In this document: positions 4,659 through 6,770 of the stretch, piece by piece
How positions within the stretch are numbered: the stretch's first letter is position 1
How the letters are laid out: every line of letters begins with the position of its first letter
NCBI GenBank assembly: GCA_946886125.1
Contig: CAMPHY010000034.1
Location: 1-6,770 of the forward strand
Direction of reading: 5' to 3'
Length of the DNA: 6,770 nucleotides
Source: an uncultured Candidatus Saccharibacteria bacterium
Lineage (GTDB): Bacteria > Patescibacteria > Saccharimonadia > Saccharimonadales > UBA6022
Position numbers and translations under genes: made by a program
Notes under the pieces: generated by a model
What the model was told of the DNA's origin: nothing
Seen by the model: the letters and a program-made list of their open reading frames with translations, nothing else
The model's database searches: none

Positions 4659-6296
4659 ATGAAACGTGAACGAACTTCTATCGACGGATTTGTTTCAAGA
4701 CGATCCGGTCAGCAGCTTGGTGATTTGCATCGCAACGCGTCACCACGACCTCATGCCACCACATCTGTGAGGGGGTTGCATAGTGCTAGTCAGATGGCGG
4801 GGCATGTCGTAAGTCGTCCCGGCACGCTTAGTCGAGCCGAGATTGACGAGTCACTGCGTACAATTGATGATCAACCTGTCGAGGAGAAGAAACGGCGCAC
4901 TCGCAAGCACCGTGGAGCGAAAACTAAAAAACCGTTGACGCGCGGTCGTGTCATTAAAAGAATTTTACTTATTCTCTTGATTTTCGCGGTACTGGGAGCA
5001 GGGTATGTAGGGATACGTGCGTGGTTGGCTGGATCGAGTATATTCCAAGGCAATCCACTCGCTATTTTTCAGAATCAGCCGCTCAAGACTGACGCAAATG
5101 GCCGTTCAAATATTTTAATATTTGGTACCAATGAAGATAATATTGAAGGCGGCTTGCAGCATGAGGGTGCGTATTTAACTGATTCAATGATGGTGCTGTC
5201 AATTGACCAGGAAAAGAAAAATGCCTATATGGTGAGTGTTCCGCGTGACCTGTATGTGCAATACGATGACACGACGCCATGCCCAGAAGGTTTTTCAGGC
5301 CGTATCAATAGTGTCTACCAATGTCGCTCTAATAGTGGTGAAAATGAAGAGGCTGGGGCAGTAGCGCTAAGAGACAAAATTGGTGAAGTACTTGGGCTCG
5401 ATATTCCATACTTCGTTCACGTTAATCATACTGTAGTTGAGGATGCTGTCGATGCTGTAGGTGGTGTGACGGTAACCATAGACAGCCCTGATCCTCGAGG
5501 TATATTAGATCGTAATTTTGATTGGCGCTGTAATTATGAATGTTTCTTTGTTAATTATGAGAATGGCGAGACGGTACAGATGGACGGTGAGCACGCCTTA
5601 GCCTTCGCTCGTGCGCGTAACGCATCTGGTGGATATGGATTACCAAACGGGAACTTTGACCGCGAAAAAAATCAGCAAAAGGTGCTAGTTGCGCTTCGTG
5701 ATAAAGCGGTGAGTGCTGGCACGTTGACGAACTTCGGCAAAGTGACAGGGCTTATTGATGCGCTAGGTGATAATTTGCGTACAAATTTTGAAACAAGTGA
5801 AATACAAAGACTCATGTCTCTTGGAACTGATATTACGCCTGAGAAGATTGAATCAATTAGCTTAGTTGACGAAGAAAACCCTGTTGTGACAACTGGTATG
5901 ATTGACGGGCAAAGTATCGTTCAGCCGATACTTGGTCTCTATGACTATAGTGGCATTAAGTCGTATATTCGCCAGCAAATTTCTAGCGATCCTGTTACAA
6001 AAGAGCAGGCGAATGTTGTAGTACTGAACGGATCGGAGACTGCCGGTGTCGCCCAGACAGAAGCGACTAATTTAGAAGAACGTGGGTTTATCGTTAGTTC
6101 ATTCGACAACGCTCCTGAGGATACGTACGATGATGTTGAGATCTACCAGCTAAGCGATGGTAATCCTGCAACTGCGGCGAAGCTGAAGCAAGTGTTTAAC
6201 GTGAATATCGAATCAATGCCGCTGCCATTTACAGTGGCTGCTGAGACAGATTTTGTCGTTATATTCGGTGCACCACGTTCTGCAAACAGTCAGTAA
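4659..6296 (+). CDS. LytR-CpsA-Psr (LCP) family glycopolymer transferase with LytR_C domain
   Basis: LCP proteins transfer lipid-linked anionic or other glycopolymers onto peptidoglycan outside the membrane. The 545 residues comprise a cytoplasmic N-terminus of about 97 residues (very basic at 77-101), one membrane helix (about 102-120), the LCP domain (about 148-350) and a C-terminal LytR_C domain (about 450-538, opening with VVVLNGSETAGVA). LCP landmarks are SNILIFGTNED (150-160), LTDSMMVLSID (173-183) with Asp 175, SVPRDLYV (193-200) with Arg 196, INSVY (216-220), VDAVGGVTVTI (264-274), and MDGEHALAFARAR (308-320) with Arg 318 and Arg 320, then FDREKNQQKVL (333-343) with Arg 335. These Arg/Asp residues bind the pyrophosphate lipid in known structures. 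Four cysteines (208, 221, 291, 295) lie in the extracellular part. The acceptor polymer is unknown. The start lacks a Shine-Dalgarno site but follows TATAAT closely. Confidence 0.93.
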   Translation: MKRERTSIDGFVSRRSGQQLGDLHRNASPRPHATTSVRGLHSASQMAGHVVSRPGTLSRAEIDESLRTIDDQPVEEKKRRTRKHRGAKTKKPLTRGRVIKRILLILLIFAVLGAGYVGIRAWLAGSSIFQGNPLAIFQNQPLKTDANGRSNILIFGTNEDNIEGGLQHEGAYLTDSMMVLSIDQEKKNAYMVSVPRDLYVQYDDTTPCPEGFSGRINSVYQCRSNSGENEEAGAVALRDKIGEVLGLDIPYFVHVNHTVVEDAVDAVGGVTVTIDSPDPRGILDRNFDWRCNYECFFVNYENGETVQMDGEHALAFARARNASGGYGLPNGNFDREKNQQKVLVALRDKAVSAGTLTNFGKVTGLIDALGDNLRTNFETSEIQRLMSLGTDITPEKIESISLVDEENPVVTTGMIDGQSIVQPILGLYDYSGIKSYIRQQISSDPVTKEQANVVVLNGSETAGVAQTEATNLEERGFIVSSFDNAPEDTYDDVEIYQLSDGNPATAAKLKQVFNVNIESMPLPFTVAAETDFVVIFGAPRSANSQ

Positions 6297-6299
6297 TCA

Positions 6300-6308
6300 T
6301 GCTATAAT
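6300..6308 (+). promoter_or_regulatory. Extended -10 promoter for the last gene
   Basis: TGC precedes a perfect TATAAT (6303-6308), beginning four bases after the LCP stop. No good -35 is found at 16-18 bases. The predicted start near 6315 is only about five bases before ATG 6320, so the transcript would be almost leaderless. Confidence 0.55.
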
Positions 6309-6319
6309 TGAGAAGAATT

Positions 6320-6770
6320 ATGGATTTTCTCAAAGTTGTTAAACGTCAGTCGTTTCTTAGTGGTTTAATCTATAACGGCTTAAATATTGCACTTGCGATT
6401 GCAATTTTAGTTGTTGTGCAGGTCTCGGGTATAGCCTGGCCGGCGTTTATATTAGTACTTCTGTCTAAGTGGCGAGTACTGGCGGTGCGACCACGATACT
6501 GGGTCGCTAATATTCAAGCAAATCTCGTTGATTTAATTGTAAGTATTAGCTTTGTGATCTTTTTGGTGGCGGCAAACAACGAAGCTGGGTTATTGTTGCA
6601 GCTCATTATTACCGGTCTATATATAGCTTGGCTGCTTGCTCTTAAGCCAAGATCAAAACGTCATTTAGTCGTTGTACAAGCGGGGGTTGCAGCATTCGTC
6701 GGAGTGACTGCTCTATATATGGTTTCATTCGCTTGGCCGGCTTTTGCTGTCGTGGCATTTATGTGGTTGA
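6320..6770 (+). CDS. Polytopic membrane protein of unknown function, 3' end outside the window
   Basis: An open frame of 150 codons runs from ATG 6320 to the window edge without a stop. It is missed by searches that need a stop codon. I cannot name its function. The first 14 residues (MDFLKVVKRQSFLS) are basic-amphipathic and would stay in the cytoplasm. Hydrophobic segments lie at about 15-48 (probably two helices), 67-86, 90-108, 115-136 and from 137 on. The loop KWRVLAVRPRYW (50-61) is basic and aromatic and looks like a conserved family feature. AWPAF occurs at 39-43 and again at 138-142, each followed by a hydrophobic stretch, which hints at an internal duplication. The gene follows the LCP stop by 23 bases, so it may also be read through from the LCP transcript, and an envelope role is a guess from this position only. 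Confidence 0.8.
   Translation, partial: MDFLKVVKRQSFLSGLIYNGLNIALAIAILVVVQVSGIAWPAFILVLLSKWRVLAVRPRYWVANIQANLVDLIVSISFVIFLVAANNEAGLLLQLIITGLYIAWLLALKPRSKRHLVVVQAGVAAFVGVTALYMVSFAWPAFAVVAFMWL

Noticed and set aside
5413..6208. Two 12/16 matches to consensus parS at 5413-5428 and 6193-6208
   Set aside because: Both are inside conserved LCP coding sequence and neither is a true palindrome. A rough uniform-base estimate gives about 0.2 such matches expected per window, so two is not compelling.

Overview
The window is a compact stretch of bacterial chromosome with moderate G+C. It holds eight protein genes, two of them cut by the window edges (a CAP-domain protein on the left, a membrane protein on the right). 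Gene content and protein style suggest a Candidate Phyla Radiation (Patescibacteria) genome, most likely Saccharibacteria (TM7). The pointers are a divergent short GalU, a CAP-domain protein with C-terminal membrane helices, a large LCP protein, and small lineage-type hypothetical proteins. This placement is inference from protein style, not a database result. All full-length genes read through with TGA as a stop, and stops are mostly TAA, so the TGA-to-glycine code of Gracilibacteria/Absconditabacteria does not apply.

Layout. Bases 1-1211: the tail of the CAP protein overlaps galU by one base (TAATG), so the two are probably translationally coupled. Bases 1230-1716: a self-contained unit with an extended -10 promoter, a leader that can fold, an unrecognised 121-residue protein, and a strong terminator with a cUUCGg loop. 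Bases 1725-2136: rplU (ribosomal protein L21) alone between its own promoter and a perfect 13-bp terminator hairpin; rpmA (L27), its usual partner, is absent. Bases 2147-3832: a parA-parB chromosome-partition operon with a 14-base overlap and a very strong internal ribosome-binding site. Bases 3950-4555 (minus strand): signal peptidase I (lepB), convergent to parB. Bases 4659-6296: an LCP-family cell-wall ligase with a LytR_C domain, divergent from lepB. Bases 6320-6770: the start of a polytopic membrane protein that runs off the window.

How the genes fit together. Two themes alternate. One is the envelope: CAP protein, GalU (UDP-sugar supply), LepB (release of exported proteins) and LCP (attachment of glycopolymers to peptidoglycan). 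The other is core housekeeping: L21 and ParAB. No gap between genes exceeds 120 bases, and there is no sign of mobile elements, CRISPR arrays or RNA genes.

I see no clearly new multi-gene system. The best second-look items are the unrecognised 121-residue protein in its own transcription unit, the -10 boxes lying so close to the start codons of lepB, LCP and the last gene that these mRNAs would be nearly leaderless, the cysteines in the LepB and LCP extracytoplasmic domains, and the ParB recognition helix that differs from the usual one with no consensus parS nearby.
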